Assembly: GCA_014529385.2 (NCBI GenBank)
Contig: CM043963.1
Span: forward strand, 932,001-996,000
Reading direction: 5' to 3'
Source: Adiantum capillus-veneris
Taxonomy: Eukaryota > Streptophyta > Polypodiopsida > Polypodiales > Pteridaceae
DNA: 64,000 nucleotides
A program made the position numbers and the translations under genes. This document shows positions 1 through 11,093 of this stretch, one piece after another. How positions within the stretch are numbered: the stretch's first letter is position 1; each line of letters starts with the position of its first letter. The notes beneath the pieces were generated by a model. That model did no database searches. It was given only the letters and a program-made list of their open reading frames with translations, and was not told the DNA's origin.

Positions 1-109
1 AAACCCTAGTGAGTTTCCATGCTTCATCCGAGTCACTTCCCTGGTATTGATATCTATGTTGATGCCTGAAGTCTATGCTATGGATGTCCGTTGCGGTGAC
101 CCGCAAACA
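1..109 (+). mobile_element. 3' end of the 5' LTR of gypsy element E1
   Basis: This stretch is nearly identical to the last ~110 bases of the two complete E2 LTRs (3275-3382 and 11922-12030). It ends in CA directly before a tRNA-Asp-type primer site. The rest of the LTR lies left of the window. It carries the sequence GACACCC/CCTAG-N-TTTCCATG shared by several LTR ends here. Confidence 0.85.
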
Positions 110-110
110 T

Positions 111-128
111 TGGCGCCGCTACCGGGGA
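111..128 (+). promoter_or_regulatory. Primer-binding site of E1 (tRNA-Asp type)
   Basis: TGGCGCCGCTACCGGGGA lies one base after the LTR end. It differs by little from the complement of the plant tRNA-Asp 3' end that primes Athila/Tat-type gypsy elements. Minus-strand DNA synthesis would start here. Confidence 0.85.
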
Positions 129-1890
129 ATGAATCTTAGGTGATGAGTGACCGAGTGCGTATTCAGAGTTTTTTTATTGTTCCAAAAGATAATTTCCATT
201 CCATTTACATTTCAGTGAAGCATCTAGACAGGGGTTTAGTGCTTAGTGGAGTCTAGGGTCGGTGGACTGGCTAGATCTACTCTTGAGAGATATAGGGAGT
301 TGTGAGTGAGGTTGCTTTAAGCATTTTTTCTCTTCAAATTTCTTTTTATTTGTGATTGAGTACTGATCTATCATCCGTTTTTTATCCTGTTTGTTTTGTT
401 TGATTCATTTTCTTATGCTCTTTCATTTCTGTACTTAGGAGTAGGATAAGTAAATCACATTCCAGTCAGATTTGGGGCAAAAGATAGAGTCAAAAACACC
501 AGAAAACCATAACTTTGGCAAAAGGGCCATAAGACTGAAATTAGAAAATTTGACCAAACAGAGCTGAAATTGATTCAAATCACAAAGTGGTAGCACCAAA
601 CACTCGAAAATACTTGTCAGAGAGAGCCTATAAAATTTCATCAGATTTGGCTATGGTACTACGATCGCGATCGGTGTACCTTAGTGTCAGAATTGTACAA
701 GATTTGACATGTGCCTTCCTGATAAGATTCTAAACAAGTTTGTCTAAAGCAACTACAACCAAAAACATCAAAAATCAAGGAAATCAGGCCACTTGGGTAA
801 AACTAGCCTAACTGACCCAAAAACTATAAAATCTTGACTTTTTTGAGTCCAAATACAAAAGTGTCTGGCAGGTAGTCTTAAAATAGCCTGGTGAACAAGC
901 TGGTGAAGTTTCATCCAATTTGGGCTCCAAACCACGATCGCGATCGGTGTACCTCAGTCCCAAATCTGACCCAGATTTGACCCACACATACACCTAGGCT
1001 ATATAAGATACCAGGAGATGTCATAATTCAAAACAAGTCACCAAAATAGCCAAAAACAGCAGCAGACCAAGATCTGGTAAAAACTTGACTTTTTCTTGTC
1101 CAAATTCAAAAATATTTGAGGAGTAGATTGTACACATCATTGTCTACCATATCCACAAGTTTCACTTGAAAAGGATCTAGAACTACGATCGCGATCGGTG
1201 TACCCCAATGACATTTTCAGTTGAGACTTGGTAAGTAGGTAGCTAACATCTAGTGCAACATATATTCCAAAAAGAGAAAGGTCAAAAAGCGAAAGAAAGT
1301 GGTCAAAAGTCCCAGTTACACAATCAGGCCAATAACCGCAAAACCACCTAGGATTTGGGTTTTCATTGGTCAAAATATCTCCAAATTCAAAAATACAAAG
1401 ACACTTGGTATCAAGACATCAAGGGTTAGCTACTATGCATAAATCTTCCAAATCTGTGACATGGGGTCAACGATCGCGATCGGTGTACCTCTACATAGTG
1501 AGGGTATTTGACTTCATAAGTTTGTAGATCTACTTGAGTACATCCCAAATCTCAAGTTTGAGTGAAATATACCCTCTGGAAGCCAAGATACAAGCACAAA
1601 ATCTCTGTATCCTGATCCTGAAACTGTTGTGAGTGTTGTTTCAAGTGCAGTTTACCAAAACTGCTCTAACTTTTGACACAACTCCAAACTGAGTCTCCTA
1701 TAGCTAGGAAGAAAGCTAGGAGTGAAATTTTCTAGGATTCCCATTTACAAACTTTTAGGGTACCCAGAACCAATATCCAAAGGTCAGTGGGGCACCAAAG
1801 CCTGACTTTTTAGAGACTTGACCGGGGGCAAAAAGGGATTGTGTGCACTAAGCCAAGGTGTTCTTATCAAGGACCATCTTGAGAGTATTG
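129..1890 (+). repeat. Untranslated leader of E1 with four palindrome-centred repeats
   Basis: The region between primer site and gag has no long open frame. From about 480 it consists of diverged tandem units, each containing ACGATCGCGATCGGTGTACC (661-680, 934-953, 1185-1204, 1470-1489). Spacing is 273, 251 and 285 bases. Phrases such as TTTCATCCAATTTGGGCTC and CTTGACTTTT recur at similar offsets in each unit. The core CGATCGCGATCG is a perfect palindrome. This is the position where retroviral RNA packaging and dimerisation signals sit, but that role is inferred only. Confidence 0.8.
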
Positions 1891-1904
1891 AGTGAGGCTT
1901 AAAC

Positions 1905-2445
1905 ATGAAAACTCATCCATCATTAGGATTTCCCACTCAACTCAGAGCTATGCCACCTACACAAACAACCAGAAATACTGCAACACCTATAACAAGAGGG
2001 TTGAGGCAAGACCATGAGGCTTATCAATCATATCAAGCCAAACCTCAAGGCATGGATCATGGATATTTGTCAAGTGATCATGTAGCTCAGTGGAAGCCAA
2101 ACCAATCAACTAAAATGCGAGAGTTTGGAAGAGCAAAAGTGGAAATTGCTGGGGACTTAGAGAAGAAGCATCCTCTAATCAACAAACCCAACACGAGGTT
2201 CATCAAAACCAATGAAGCCACGAGAGTTCTAATGGATTACACTTATGATGGCCTTTATAGGTTACCTATTGGGGATCAAAACAACTTCTATAGATGTTTA
2301 AATTCCATCATCGAAGAGTTGATAGACTACAAGAACCTCTATGCCTTCACATACAAAGATGACCAGGGAGTACAAGTTCTAATGGTAGATAAGTATGGAC
2401 GAGAGTACAAACTTATCAGCCCAATTAAGCTAGAAAGATATACAG
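1905..2445 (+). pseudogene. gag: gag, N-terminal part, of E1 (interrupted by E2)
   Basis: An ATG at 1905 opens a frame rich in polar residues that matches the E2 gag start (5945 onward) almost residue for residue, including the segments TYDGLYRLPIGDQNNFYRC and LYAFTYKDD. A diverged match is also visible in E3 (24582-24767, with the conserved words LYAFTY and DKYGR). The frame is cut at 2445, where the LTR of E2 starts. The coding sequence resumes at 12031 on the far side of E2. In E1 the first ATG is usable, whereas E2 has a stop five codons after the equivalent ATG. The protein would be the N-terminal region of the virus-like-particle structural polyprotein. It is certainly non-functional here because of the 9.6-kb insertion. 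Confidence 0.8.
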
Positions 2446-3382
2446 TGTTTGAGGGTGATAACAACATACAAGTGCCCACCTAGCCAAGGCGCCGTTGAGT
2501 CAGCCGGCCAAAGTTTTGATGTGGTCACATTATTTTTCCGATGTTTAATACATCAAACCCTGTAAAAGTCTAAGGACAATCGCCTATGTCAAGTCTGAGT
2601 CAAAGATGTAATTTTTCCAATGATGTATGTAAAGGTCCATGATAAGTTGGCCGCCGGCCACTTTAGAAAGCCCTAGGTATATAATACACTAAGGTTAGTG
2701 GGAAAGGGGAGATTATTTTTTGAAGATAAGGGACTACCGCGTTACGTACAGAGAGCTACCTCTTTGCTCCAACTTGTAATCATCGCTTTTGTGGCTACGG
2801 TAATCCAAATTCAGTATTGTTTCTTGCATTGTGTTCCTCTTACTCTGCTCTTTCATTCAAGTGTAAGCATTCAAGATTCGGTGAAGGTTTCAAACACGTT
2901 TGTTTAGGCCTTAAATCGTTGTTTTGAGTGTTTATATGCGTATTTTATGTTGTTTTGACCCTAGGAGAGGCTTTAGGGACCAAAAAACGACCCTTTAGGA
3001 TCATTCGTTTACTGTTTTTGCGTAATGTGGGACGAACGATCGCGATCGTTGTACCTCTCCAGAATACTGTGACAGTGATAGGATATGTTCCTGATAGTCC
3101 CCTGTAGCTTCCCTTCAAGTGTCGTGCGATTCTGATATGATTTGCATGGTGAACGGGCGTGATGACTGTAGAGCTGTGTAGAAGGACATAGGCAGATTAC
3201 TTGGCTTTAGTGCGATTGATTTGCTTGTAGAGTTAGTAGTTGCATCTCTTCGAGTTCACTTCATTAGGATTGACACCCTAGTGAGTTTCCATGCCTCATC
3301 CGAGTCGCTTCCCCTGTATCGATAATTTTATGTTGATGCTTGAAGTCTATGCTATGGATGTCCGTTGCGGTGACCCGAAACA
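2446..3382 (+). repeat. 5' LTR of E2
   Basis: 937-bp LTR, TGTTTGAGGGTG...GAAACA. It is paired with 11094-12030. It contains a TATA-like TATATAAT at 2678-2685 and one copy of the palindrome motif (3036-3055) followed by TTGTACC rather than GTGTACC. Confidence 0.92.
2678..2685 (+). promoter_or_regulatory. TATA-like box in E2 5' LTR
   Basis: TATATAAT lies about 233 bases into the LTR and is conserved at 11326-11333 in the 3' LTR. Transcription would be expected to start some 25-35 bases downstream, defining the U3/R border. The transcription start itself is not visible. Confidence 0.5.
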
Positions 3383-3383
3383 T

Positions 3384-3401
3384 TGGCGCCGCTACCGGGG
3401 A
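3384..3401 (+). promoter_or_regulatory. Primer-binding site of E2 (tRNA-Asp type)
   Basis: TGGCGCCGCTACCGGGGA lies one base after the 5' LTR. It is identical to the E1 site at 111-128. Confidence 0.88.
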
Positions 3402-5890
3402 ATGAATCTTAGGTGATGAGTGACCGAGTGCGTATTCAGAGTTTTTTTATTGTTCCAAAAGATAATTTCCATTCCATTTACATTTCAGTGAAGCATCTAG
3501 ACAGGGGTTTAGTGCTTAGTGGAGTCTAGGGTCGGTGGACTGGCTAGATCTACTCTTGAGAGATATAGGGAGTTGTGAGTGAGGTTTCTTTAAGCATTTT
3601 TTCTCTTCAAATTTCTTTGTATTGATTGAGTACTGATCCATCATCCGTTTTTTATCCTGTTTGTTTTGTTTGATTCATTTTCTTATGTTCTTTCATTTCT
3701 GTACTTAGGAGTAGGATAAGTAAATCACATTCCAGTCAGATTTGGGGCAAAAGTCAGAGCCAAAAAACCAGAAAAACCATAACTTTGGCAAAAGGGCCAT
3801 AAGACTGAAATTAGAAAATCCGACCAAACAGAGCTGAAATTGATTTAAATCACAAAGTGGTAGCACCAAACACTGGGAAACACTTGTCAGAGGGAGCAGA
3901 AAAAATTTCATCAGATTTGGCTCTGGTACTACGATCGCGATCGGTGTACCTCAGTGTCAGAACTCTACAAGATTTGACATGTGCCTTCCTGATAGTATTC
4001 TGAACAAGTTTGTCTAAAGCAACCACACCCAAAAACATCAAAAATCAAGGAAATCAGGCCACTTGGACAAAACCAGCTTGGCAGACCCAGAAAGTGTAAA
4101 ATCTTGACTTTTGGTGATCCAAATGCAAAAAGACTTGGGGATAGCCTTAAAACATCAGTGTCTACAAGCATGCCAAATTTGGCCTAATTTGGGCTCCAAA
4201 CTACGATCGCGAACGGTGTACCTAAGTGCCAGATTTTGACCAGATGTCATATGTGGGATACTCAGGTGTATACAAACATAAAATTCTAAAGGACCTAGGG
4301 TCAAAAACCACAAAAAACAGATCAAAACCACTGAATACAGATCCAAGTCCAAAACTGCTAAACTGGCATAGAAATTGACTTTCAGAAGACCAAAACACAT
4401 CAAAACTGAGAAGAAAGCATACAGAGGGATAGCCTGTACATAGGACAATCCCAAATAGCTTTCATTTCCCAAAACAAACATCAAGATCAAGTCAAACTGA
4501 TAAAATTGGAAAAATAGGCACTTCCAACCAAGAAATGGTAGAAACTTGACTTTTTTGAGTTCAAATACAAAAGTGTCTGGTAGGTAGTTTTATAATAGCC
4601 TAGTGAACAAGCTGGTGAAGTTTCATCCAATTTGGGCTCAGAACTACGATCGCGATCAGTGTACCTTAGTGCCAGATTTTGACCAGAAGTTTTCAAAATT
4701 CAAAAAAATCACCAAAATAGCCAAAAACAGCACAGTCAGGAAACCACTGCAGCAGACCAAGATCTGGTGAAAACATGAGTTTTTCTTGTCCAAATTCAAA
4801 AAGATTTGGGGAGTAGACTGTACACATCATTGTCTACCATATCCACAAGTTTCATCCAATTTGGGCTCAAAAGTACAATCGCGATCGGTGTACCATACTG
4901 ACATTTTGAGTTGAAAATTTGTGAGTAGGTAGCTGATAACTAGACAAATAACTTTCTCAAAAGAACCAGGGTCAAAAAACCAAAAGACAGTTGTCAAATA
5001 GGGCAAACACTATCACTAATCCTTCAAACCAAAATTTTGAGAAAATTTAAGTTTTTGTAATCCAAATGCAAAGTGGGTTTGGGAATAGATTAATCATACC
5101 CATGTCTATCAACTCCTAAAATTCCATGCAAAAAGGAGCTGAAACTACGATCGCGATCGGTGTACCTCAGTGACATTTTGGATTGAAAATTTATGAGTAG
5201 GTAGCTGACATCTAGTGCAACATGTTTTCCAAAAGGAGCAAGGTCAAAAAAGCAAAAGAAAGTGGTCAAAAGTCCCAGTTACACAATCAGGCCAATAACC
5301 GCAAAACCACATGGGATTTGGGTTTTCATTGGTCAAAACATCTCCAAATTCAAAAATACAAAGACACTTGGTATCAAGACATCAAGGTCTAGCTAGTGTG
5401 CAAAAATCTTCCAAATCTGTGACATGGGGTCAACGATCGCGATCGGTGTACCTCTACATAGTGAGGGTATCTGACTTCATAAGTTTGTAGATCTACTTGA
5501 GTACATCCCAAATCTCAAGTTTGAGTGAAAAATACCCTCTGGAGGCCAGGATACAAGCACAAAAGTTCTTGTGTTCTGGTCCTTAGACTATTTTGAGTGC
5601 TGTTTCAAGTGCAGTTCACTAAAAGTGCTCTAACTCTTGACACACAACTCCAAAATGAGTCAGGTATAGCTAGGAAGAAATCTTGTGGGCAATAGCACAC
5701 ACCTAGAGTTTGTGAGTTGAATTTTACTAGGTTTCCTAAATCCAAACTTTTAGGGTACCTAGAACCAATTTCCAGAGACCAAAAAGTCACAAATTCCTGA
5801 CTTTTTAGAGACATGACTAGGGGCAAAAAGGGATTGTGTGCACTAAGCCAAGGTGTCCTTATCAAGGATCATCATGAAAGTATTGAGTGA
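3402..5890 (+). repeat. Leader of E2 with six palindrome-centred repeats
   Basis: The motif ACGATCGCGATCGGTGTACC, or a one- to two-base variant, occurs at 3931-3950, 4203-4222 (GAACGG variant), 4646-4665 (ATCAGT variant), 4875-4894 (ACAATC variant), 5147-5166 and 5433-5452. Spacing is 272, 443, 229, 272 and 286 bases. The array has two more units than E1, so units have been gained or lost between sister copies. No long open frame is present. Confidence 0.85.
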
Positions 5891-5944
5891 GTCTTAAACA
5901 TGAAAACTCATCCATAATTAGGGTTTCCCACTCAACTCAGAGCT

Positions 5945-7341
5945 ATGCCGCCTACACAAACCACCAGAAATACTGCAACAGCTATAACAAGAGGGTTGAG
6001 ACAAGACCATGAGGCTTATCAATCATATCAAGCCAAACCTCAAGGCATTTCTCATGAATATTTGTCAAGTGATCATGTAGCTCACTGGAAGACAAACCAA
6101 TCAACTAAAATGCGGGAGTTTGGAAGAGCAAAAGTGGAAATTGCTGGAGACTTAGAGGAGAAGTATCCTCTGATCAACAAACCCAACGTGAGATTCATCA
6201 AAACCAATGAAGCCACGAGAGTTATAACGGATTACACTTATGATGGCCTTTATAGGTTACCTATTGGGGATCAAAACAACTTCTATAGATGTTTCAATTC
6301 CATCATTGAAGAGTTGACAGACTACAAGAACCTCTATGCCTTCACATACAAAAATGACTAGGGAGTGCAAGTTCTAATGGTAGATAAGTATGGAAGAGAG
6401 TACAAACTTTTCGATCCAATTGACTTAGAGAGATACATATACAAGGGTACTCCGATTCCTACTTACTTTCAGCCAAAAATGATGCTAGAGCGCATATCAA
6501 AGGGGATTCCACCAGGATTTTCTCCAAGACGAGAAGAAGGAACGAGGGATGTCCTTGTGAGAGACCCCAACATGCTGAGATACATGGTTGAACCAGAACC
6601 AATGAGACCATATCAATTGGCCAAATGTGTCAAGAAGAAGTATGATGGATTAAGGGATCCATACATACATGCATCCTTGTTCAAACAAGTGTTAAGAGCC
6701 GAACAAGTATTTTATTTTCATACACAGTATGAGGGATTTGGCTTAACCTTGGAAGGGATAGCATTGAATTGGTTCCAACCGTTGGACAAAAATGCCTTCT
6801 CAAACGTTGAACAACAGTTGCAAGACTTTGTTTTCGAGTTCTCTAAAAGGGGAATCAAGCATAACACAGTGTCCCAAATCTATGCATTCAAGCAGAAACA
6901 AGATGAGAGAGTGAAGGAAGCATCGCTACGCCGTTCAAACAATATATAGAGAGATGTCCGGAACACGAGTTACCACAGGATGAAAGATTGTCAATTCTCT
7001 TCATAGAGGGTTTGAAAAATGAAACTCTCAAGAAAGATTTTCACTTAAAAGGATGTACTTCCTTTGCACAAGTCACGAGAGAAGAGTTATACCTAGTTGA
7101 CAATTGTAAAGCGTATGGCGAGGAAATTGGTGATACAAAGATCACTATGGATAATGCTCCTTTAGCATCTAGTGAAACCAACACAAGGCAATTGGTTATG
7201 TCTCAATTAATGACCAACCTAGACCTAGATGAGCTAGCAGTGCAGGTAGCACAAAAAATAAAATGGTGTCAGCTCCAATACAGTGCACCATTACTCTATC
7301 TGAAGTGGTTAAGATTAGACCACATGTATGGGATGAAGTAG
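5945..7341 (+). pseudogene. gag: gag of E2 (stop, frameshift and deletion)
   Basis: The ATG at 5945 is the first usable start, because the upstream ATG matching E1 runs into TAA after five codons. The frame matches the E1 gag. It is broken by TAG at 6359-6361 (CAG in E1) and by a small insertion near 6935-6940 that shifts the frame just before the conserved ERCPERELPQDERLSILF block. The retrotransposon gag core is recognisable at 6595-7100 (DPYIHASLFKQVLRAEQ, GIALNWFQPL). At about 7262 the sequence jumps from gag to the segment before protease. This removes the zinc-knuckle region that E1 keeps at 13355-13470. The gag could not now make a full RNA-binding protein. Confidence 0.85.
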
Positions 7342-7580
7342 GCAACAATTTGGGGAAGACGGGATTAAAGATACCTCTTCAAGAGCTACCTTCAAACGAA
7401 CAATCAAACAAAAATCAACAAGAAAGTGCAAACGCTAAAGCTATGCCAATAAACAAGGTGGGGGAATATTGTGAAGGAGAAGAAGGAAACACCACCTTAC
7501 CTGTGGAATACAAAGGAGTTAAAACATTGGCTATACTTGATAGTGGGGCTGGAGTAGCCATAGCCACAAAAAAAATTTGA
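7263..7580 (+). pseudogene. gag-protease linker and retropepsin active site of E2
   Basis: This segment matches the equivalent E3 region (IPLQ..., PINKVG.YC) and then reads TLAILDSGAGVAIATKK. The D-S-G-A is the catalytic motif of a retroviral-type aspartic protease, which acts as a dimer to cut gag-pol. A TGA at 7578-7580 interrupts the frame where E3 has IWEKW (tryptophan). The downstream half of the protease continues at 7599 in the same frame. Confidence 0.8.
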
Positions 7581-7598
7581 GAAAAATGGGGTAGACCA

Positions 7599-8699
7599 AT
7601 GCTTAGGAAAACTAGAATGAAGCTGCAACTTGCAGATGGATACACGGAAAAAACTATGGGTATCTTAGAGCAAATTATTGTGACTTCTTGTGGAATTGAA
7701 TATGAACATACATTTGCAATAGTAGATTTTGGAAAAGGGAACAATTTTGATATCATTTTAGGAAGGCCTTTCATGCGTCAACTTATTAGAACTCCTTTAG
7801 AAGAAATCGACTCTACTATAGTCAATGGGAAAGAGATACCTGCGTGGCTACAAACCAAACAAGAACTTTGGATGTGTGGTGCTTCAAAGTGTGGAAGCTC
7901 AGTGAAGGAGGATTGCATCCTAGAAATATCAATGGACGATGAAGCTTACATACCGGAACCCTTTCCAGAGGAGTTATTTGAGCCATTTGGATGGACTCAA
8001 ATATTGGCAACCTTGGATGTGTATGTGAATGAGGTGACCCCGACTAAATTTTGTGATGAGGAAGGGTATGATATAACCCCCGTATTTACGATAAAGGTGT
8101 TGAAGGAAGCTAACGAGATTTATGAGTGTGAAGGCAGAAAAGGTGAAACAAATAGCTACGTCATGGAGCATGATGCCAAGGTGCACATGAAGAAAGCAGA
8201 GCAACAACAAGAATATGTCATCATTGACATACCTGAAGAATCGACAAAAGCTATTTCAAAGAAGCCGACTCCAGAAAAAGTGCAAATGAAAGTAGATGAA
8301 GGAGAAAAGCTTCCAAGTTCAACGACAAATCTTCAACAAACGCAAGATCAAAAGAAGAACAGGGACAAGGAAGAAGATGGACTATCTCCTACGATGTTCA
8401 AATTCAATTTATGCGGACAAACAGGGCTCAAGGTTACATGTTCGGCGGCAATAGATCCAGAAGCAACAAAGAATCTAATGACTTATGGAACGTGGATCAT
8501 GATGGGAAAGCCACCAATCAATGAGCTAGAAGAAACAGTTTACACAAGTTCAAAAATTCCGATTCCTAGCTTTGGAGTGGCAGAAGTTGTACTCAAATTG
8601 AGTACCGGGGAGTATAAAGATACTTTCCACATAATCAACTCCCATCATATCAAAGAGAGTCTAGTCCTGACAGAAAGCTGGAGGAACATCTTCTTTTGA
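7599..8699 (+). CDS. Protease C-terminal half fused to a second retropepsin-like domain (E2)
   Basis: A 366-codon open frame. Residues 1-65 are the protease body with the flap-distal motif IILGRPFMRQ, shared with E3 (IILGRPFMRQLKMIQ). Next comes IPAW...WMCGAS and LFEPFGWTQIL, also shared with E3 (20624-21020). E3 goes on to reverse transcriptase. E2 instead runs through a lysine/glutamate-rich linker (about residues 165-265) into a domain resembling the post-integrase domain of E3, E5 and E7 (residues ~270-366: GKPP, then ESLVLTESW). The expected catalytic DTGA reads AIDPEA here, so this copy is unlikely to be a working protease. The RT-RH-INT block is missing without loss of reading frame. 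The frame is closed by TGA at 8697-8699. Confidence 0.75.
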   Translation: MLRKTRMKLQLADGYTEKTMGILEQIIVTSCGIEYEHTFAIVDFGKGNNFDIILGRPFMRQLIRTPLEEIDSTIVNGKEIPAWLQTKQELWMCGASKCGSSVKEDCILEISMDDEAYIPEPFPEELFEPFGWTQILATLDVYVNEVTPTKFCDEEGYDITPVFTIKVLKEANEIYECEGRKGETNSYVMEHDAKVHMKKAEQQQEYVIIDIPEESTKAISKKPTPEKVQMKVDEGEKLPSSTTNLQQTQDQKKNRDKEEDGLSPTMFKFNLCGQTGLKVTCSAAIDPEATKNLMTYGTWIMMGKPPINELEETVYTSSKIPIPSFGVAEVVLKLSTGEYKDTFHIINSHHIKESLVLTESWRNIFF

Positions 8700-9719
8700 C
8701 AACAATCAAAAGCTTCAACAACAACAACGGTAAGACTCCATGAAGCTTCTCAAATCCATGCTGAGAAGAAATTGCCAACCATCGCGGAAAAAGGTAAAAC
8801 AAAGGTAAACATTGATGTATATCAACCTCGCCAGACGACTTTACCTTCAACGAGCTTCCATCAAATTTCCCACGAAGCCTCTACATCAAGAGCCACACCA
8901 TCAACAATGCAATGGAAACCAAAGCAAAAAGTCTATCAACCAAAGTTTCCATCGCAAAAAAGCATCCAGAAGAAGCCGAAGAATGTCAAGCAGGTGTTGG
9001 TATCCAAAGAGCACATCCAAGTCAAAGACCTAGTTTGGATACATGAAACACGGTTTCAACCACAACAACAAAAGGTGACAAGGTGGATAGCATCGAATGA
9101 GTCAATCACTATTCAAGGCTACTTCAAAGGAAACACTAATGTTTGGGCCAAAAAGCCTAAAGTAACAGCCTGGACCTACCCACCTCAACCAACGAGTTCT
9201 ACAAGGAACAAGACGTGCTATCAACGGAATACAAAATACTCAGGGAAGCGAAAGAACACCAACAAAAGGCAAACAAAAAGACCTTCCAAGCGGGCAACGC
9301 GAAAAGTTTGGGTACCGAAATCAGACTTCAACAAAGATACCCAACACAAACAGGTGAATCAACGTGTGATTCCAATGAAGCTACTCGAAGCACAAGGATT
9401 CTATGAAGGTAACACCCAAATATGGTTACCCAAAGTAGTTGCTCAACCTAGAGCCACTAAGACCAACCAAGTAGCAAAGGACCCCACACAAAGACAATCA
9501 ACAACCAAGGCTGCTGCAATCTACAGATGGATACCTTGTCATTAATTACAAAAGCAAGGCTTTTACAACGGAAATCATCAGGTTTGGATACCAAAGCCTA
9601 GTGTCCATCAAATTGTAGAAGAAGATAAAATGCCAAAGACCATCACACAAGGACCAAAAACAAGATGGGTTCCAAAATTTATAGTGGAAACTCAATCACA
9701 AAGAACCCACACATCTTGA
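8700..9719 (+). pseudogene. W-x-P-K repeat region of E2
   Basis: This continues the 7599-8699 frame after one TGA; there is no stop from 8700 to 9542, then a TAA at 9543-9545 and an open frame to TGA at 9717-9719. It is very basic and rich in K, Q, T and P. It contains repeated units of the form (aromatic)-x-G-N-x-x-(V/I)-W-x-(P/K)-K: GYFKGNTNVWAKK, KVWVPKSD, GFYEGNTQIWLPK, GFYNGNHQVWIPK and RWVPKF. The same units recur in E5 (43112-43588), E3 and E7. The tryptophan spacing and basic charge suggest a nucleic-acid-binding or assembly role, but that is speculation. I do not recognise a named family. Confidence 0.7.
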
Positions 9720-11080
9720 CAATCGCTTCTCATGGAAATTAATGCAACGGCTACATCAAGCACTATCAGATCTGAAGGACTTGTTTTACAAAGAAGTATC
9801 AACATACAACAAGCAAGCCAAGAGGAGCCAAAATATGCCAACCTACTCAACAAAATGGTGGCATTCAAAAACCAAAGCAATGATAGAGGCCTTAATCTCA
9901 AGAACTTATGGCATTGGGTTTCAGGCCATGAACAGGTAAGTCCAAGTCGCCATTAAAAATACATGGCATTAAAGTCAAGAGTCGGGCAGCTGAGCCACTA
10001 AATGAGCAAGGCATTAGTCCCAAAGCTTCATGTAATATTCTCTGTGGTCTAAGAGTCTTAGCTATTCTAGGTACTGCTCAAGGTGGAGGCGTTGAGCATA
10101 TTTATGTTGTGTTGCTCATGCTGGTATAGGTGAGCATAAGAGTCCAAGTCTATGTATTTTAAGTTTGGTAAAGTGAAGAAGAGAGTCCAAAAGACACTCA
10201 CGCACCATGCATAGTGAGGAATGAGTGGAGAAGCTTCTACATCAAAAACCCTTCTTGGAAACGTGCAAGCTATTGAGACGTCCTTTGATGTCACATGTGC
10301 TACATTTGTTCCTTGAAGCATCCATCAACTCCATCTTTTACACTACATGCTTTTGTTTGAAAACTTCTCATCAGCATATAGAGTGTCCCATAATTGGCAC
10401 TTGCATTACGCACTCTTACTTTATTTCTCCCAAGCACTCACCTTGCATGAACAGGTACTCAACTTCCAAGTGTTCAACCCCAATAAGAGCGTTACCAAAG
10501 GCATTTTTTCCCACTGGGTTTTTCCCTTTGGTCATTCAGGTTCTAGACCCTAATTTAGAAACACCCATCACTATTCTATTGTATATATTACTTCCATCAA
10601 CTGAAACCAATAAAGAACTTGTTACAGGATCTTCAAAGAGATAAAGTGGGGCCACATTGTTCTCAACCACGCTTCGACAAGAGCAGCTCTTATCTTCAAA
10701 GATACTAACAAAGCTCTATGGACAAAGTGGCAAAGAAAATCAAATTGGAGATGCCAGTGCAGACATGTCAAAGTCTCAAACATTTTGAGATACGAGCTCC
10801 GTTAAAAATTCAATTGCACAAGGAGGAAAAGTATCCAAAGAAGCAGGTATCATCGACCAACTGCACAAATGGAAAGGTAAAGCAGGATGTGCAAAAACAT
10901 GCACAAATGCCTCGTCCACAACATCCAAATCACAAGAACACATGTTCATTAATCAAAGGAAAATGGGCACCCTATTTGAATAAGCAGAACATGCCAGATA
11001 TAACTCAATCAAGGAAGGGGGGAGTCTCATCAACAAGAAGACCAGACAACAAATGGTCGTGTCAAGGGACAACACGAGCT
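9720..11080 (+). other. 3' untranslated region of E2 with a possible intron
   Basis: No long coding frame is convincing here. A consensus-like donor CAGGTAAGT lies at 9934-9942. A pyrimidine-rich tract ending CATTCAG is at about 10513-10541. Together they would define an intron of about 600 bases. A second ATGAACAGGTA occurs near 10446. From 10718 an open, lysine-rich frame runs into the LTR; it may be a remnant of a 3' gene but has no partner in this window. Confidence 0.35.
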
Positions 11081-11093
11081 AGGAAGGGAGGAG
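11081..11093 (+). promoter_or_regulatory. Polypurine tract of E2
   Basis: AGGAAGGGAGGAG directly abuts TGTTTGG, the first bases of the 3' LTR. This is the expected plus-strand primer site. Confidence 0.85.

Noticed and set aside
2698-2907. 69-codon frame inside the E2 LTR, repeated at 11346-11555
   Set aside because: It is duplicated only because the LTR is duplicated; no ATG start, no domain, and it spans the expected transcription start region.
435-4696. Minus-strand frames through the E1/E2 leader (60-110 codons)
   Set aside because: They recur only because the leader units are repeated; they contain the palindrome read as protein and show no start, codon or domain consistency.
661-5452. 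CRISPR-like array of a short repeat with spacers
   Set aside because: The spacing is 230-440 bases, the spacers are themselves homologous to each other, and the context is a eukaryotic LTR element.
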